Assembly (NCBI GenBank): GCA_003024785.1
Contig: PUQB01000238.1
Span: forward strand, 38,916 to 102,915
Reading direction: 5' to 3'
Source: Selaginella tamariscina
Taxonomy: Eukaryota > Streptophyta > Lycopodiopsida > Selaginellales > Selaginellaceae
DNA: 64,000 nt
The position numbers and the translations under genes were made by a program. The notes under the pieces were generated by a model. That model did not search any database, was not told the DNA's origin, and worked only from the letters and a program-made list of their open reading frames with translations. Below are positions 61,745 to 64,000 of the stretch, in pieces (within the stretch, counting starts at the first letter, position 1; the number at the start of each line of letters is the position of its first letter).

Positions 61745-61953
61745 TGTTAGGAACCACTACGTACAAATTAGAGACCCTCACAAAACCACCTGACCTCCCC
61801 GAGCTGTCTCTAGTCTTTACACACTGCTCTCCAAAAAGGCTTCCAATATTAGTGTGCCCTTAATTCTCTTAGATCTAGGTATAGCTCTTTAAGAATATTC
61901 TAGCTTATACTTTTTTGAGGAATATTCTTTGATTCATTATACGGGTCGTAACA
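61745..61953 (-). repeat. 5' LTR of the compact gypsy element
   Basis: Minus strand, begins TGTTACGACCCG and ends GGTTCCTAACA. It contains a 21-bp segment (around 61757-61777) missing from the other LTR. Confidence 0.9.
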
Positions 61954-62520
61954 GATATTTCCTTATTTGCCATTGAGCATTTTAAATGATTTTAAAATTA
62001 TGAACACCTCGTATTCTAGTTTTATTATCAATCACTATTGGAGCAAGTTTCAAACTTTCATATCAAAAAGGGTGTGGGTCATCATGTCGAAACAACTCAA
62101 GTAAATTTATATAAAATACATTATAAATTGATCAAACTCTTTTGATAAATCTCATTTGTAAGACACCTCACTAACCCATTATAAAATTTCGTGAGGACTT
62201 ACATATTGAAGTGCAAGTTTCTTTTATAGAGCTTCTAGAAGTATCACATTTTTTATTCTTAAGAATACAAAGTAATCTCAACATTGAGTATTTTACAACT
62301 TTTGATAATGTTCCTAGGCTTCAATGAGATCTTGTCGTGCTCATTGCTAAGTCTATTACAAAGTTAAAGTGAATTCACAAACCAAAAGAACTTACACTTT
62401 ATCTTCCACAACAAGGATTCATTATGTTTATGGTGTACCACTTGGCCTCCCCATCAAGATTTCTTATGAACTATAACTTAATGTAGTGTGATACAAAACA
62501 CTGTAAATAATTTTTAACTT
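61954..62520 (-). repeat. Inverted unit-derived flank to the right of the gypsy insertion
   Basis: Reverse complement of about 1130-1610 of unit A (for example CACTTTAACTTTGTAATAGACTT, and ATCTTGATGGGGAGGCC). It ends near 62485; the 600-1130 equivalent (most of the gag-like part) is missing before the right inverted arm begins. Confidence 0.75.
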
Positions 62521-64000
62521 GTTGGTTTATTATCTCAGTTTGACCATTCGTTTGAGAATGATATATTATACTAAACAATTTAAATAATGCTCCTTAAAAT
62601 TTTCTAATAAATTGAAGATCCCTATTTGAGATCATTATCCCCACATTTTGCAAATTCAACTAACTTTATGTAAAAAACAACTTAGTCACTTATCAATTTT
62701 TCACTTCATTAACAACTGAAATGAACTGCACTATCACGAAGAAGCAATCCACAACAATCATTAACGCCATATATGTTTACAATTATGACAATCGTATCGT
62801 GAAGTCAACTCAAGAAGATATCCCGCTCAAATGGTTGTTAATGTTGCCACGTGTTCTCCTTGACGCTAAAACTATTAACACTTCTTATGTATCTATATTT
62901 GCTATTCATTATGTATTTTCTTATAAATATATAATAACTTCATAATAAATTAATATATAATATAATATAAGTGCATTACAGAGTTACTAACTTTTTGCAC
63001 CATACAGTAAACAATTTTATATTTATAAAATAGATTTTTAGAAATTAAATTAAAACAAATATTAATATACACACTAATCTACAAGAGTCCCTTGAGAAAT
63101 TTTAAGTCAAATTATTAAGTTTCACATGTAATTGAGAGGGCAATATGATTGGGTGTATCCCAACAATATATGATATAAATTAATCTTAAATGTCATTCAG
63201 AAATGATAATAATAAAAAGCTAAAAAGTCCCAGTAAATGTAGGAACAATTAAACATATTCTAATTATATGCCTCTGATTAACACCGACGTAGACAGATAG
63301 AGATAGAAATGCATGGAGCATAGTTTGATTCTGAAAACATCACACAGACACACACACATACATGTGTGTGTGTGTGTGTCTGCGTTTGTGTACGTACATG
63401 TAGCTCTAGGTATTGTAAGATACAAACGACGTATAGAAATATATTGCTAGTATGGTAGTTATGTGGGCACACCACCAAGAAAAAATGGAAGAATAATTTT
63501 ATGGACGCAAAATTAAAATAAGTAAATATTAAATATATAGAGTTATCTTATCATGTAATATTCTACATGGAGGATGCTTAACACGAGCTTCCTTGCGTCC
63601 TTCGGGACTGTTTGGTGCAACGTTTAATTTGTCGAGTGTCAGTTAAATATGCACAAACACGCCTACACACACATCATGCATAAACTTCTTAAACAATATG
63701 TATCTACGTGAAGTACGTTTACACATGCTGACGTATGAACGTACACATGTATCAATAAAGAATTAATCCTTTCACTTCAATTTAATAACTCAAATATGGT
63801 AACGATTTTATTTTATATAAAGAGAATTCCACGTAAAACGATTCTATTATTTTATTAAACATATAGTTATTAAATGTAATATATATACGCCATGTATGTC
63901 CATGCAACACCATCGTCAATGCATTGTCTAACGGTTACGTTAACAACAAATAAATTTATTTGAAAGAAAAATATAAAAGTTTTCACCAAACATCTTTTTA
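62520..64000. repeat. Right arm of the large inverted repeat
   Basis: Reverse complement of the left arm with some indels, continuing past the window edge. Position 64000 corresponds to about 18803 in unit A, roughly 200 bp before the start codon of the secreted-protein gene. An inverted plus-strand gene copy is therefore expected to start near 64200, outside the window. No gene was found within this arm. Confidence 0.85.

Larger units (their letters stand above)
58109..61953 (-). mobile_element. Compact defective Ty3/gypsy element (minus strand)
   Basis: 3845 bp bounded by GATAT duplications, with short LTRs of 189 bp (58109-58297) and 209 bp (61745-61953) having TGTTA..TAACA ends. A perfect initiator-methionine primer-binding site and a G-rich polypurine tract are present. 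The order on the minus strand is protease, tandem repeats, reverse transcriptase, RNase H, integrase zinc-binding part and GPY/F-like tail, which is the Ty3/gypsy order. No gag was recognised. Multiple stops, frameshifts, an RT deletion and loss of most of the integrase core make it inactive. It is nested in the inverted old LTR element. Confidence 0.9.

Overview
The window looks like land-plant nuclear DNA, probably repeat-rich heterochromatin. The evidence is spliceosomal introns with GT..AG borders, plant-type Ty3/gypsy polyprotein remnants, primer-binding sites matching initiator-methionine tRNA, telo-box motifs (AAACCCTA) inside LTRs, and AT-rich intergenic DNA. Three clean introns are present, two of them only 54-56 nt, which is short for seed plants and may point to a bryophyte or lycophyte. 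I cannot name the species. No tRNA, rRNA, CRISPR or bacterial operon was seen.

The main architecture is a tandem array of very large units. Unit A is 1-19553, unit B 19554-39110 and unit C 39111-51538. The start of a fourth unit (D) at 51539 breaks into rearranged DNA. A and B are almost identical over 19.55 kb. C is 12.43 kb because it lacks one 7.2 kb nested retrotransposon; the empty target site is visible in C. Each unit runs, left to right: a decayed gag-like region; an old truncated copy of a non-autonomous LTR element; an AT-rich hairpin region; a decayed DUF7869-type gene with one 54-nt intron; an AT-rich spacer; a Ty3/gypsy integrase remnant, split in A and B by the 7.2 kb young LTR element (TSD TTACA); a gypsy LTR-like stretch; and a three-exon gene on the minus strand. 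That gene encodes a small secreted, very hydrophobic protein of unknown family.

The three-exon gene is the only convincing host gene. It has a signal peptide, consistent intron phases, a TATA box, a G-box and polyadenylation signals. It is intact in A and B and frameshifted in exon 3 in C. A further copy is predicted just beyond the right edge in the opposite orientation, because 62.5-64.0 kb is an inverted copy of the gene-upstream flank.

The segment from 51.8 to 62.5 kb is the spacer of this large inverted repeat. It holds an inverted old copy of the non-autonomous LTR element (52.7-58.1 kb) with a 0.66 kb internal flip. That copy is interrupted by a compact defective Ty3/gypsy element (58109-61953, minus strand, TSD GATAT) carrying an in-frame array of about 110 bp repeats between its protease and reverse transcriptase parts. 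Overall the window records several rounds of nested insertion, then amplification of the whole composite with its passenger gene, then recombination between unit types.
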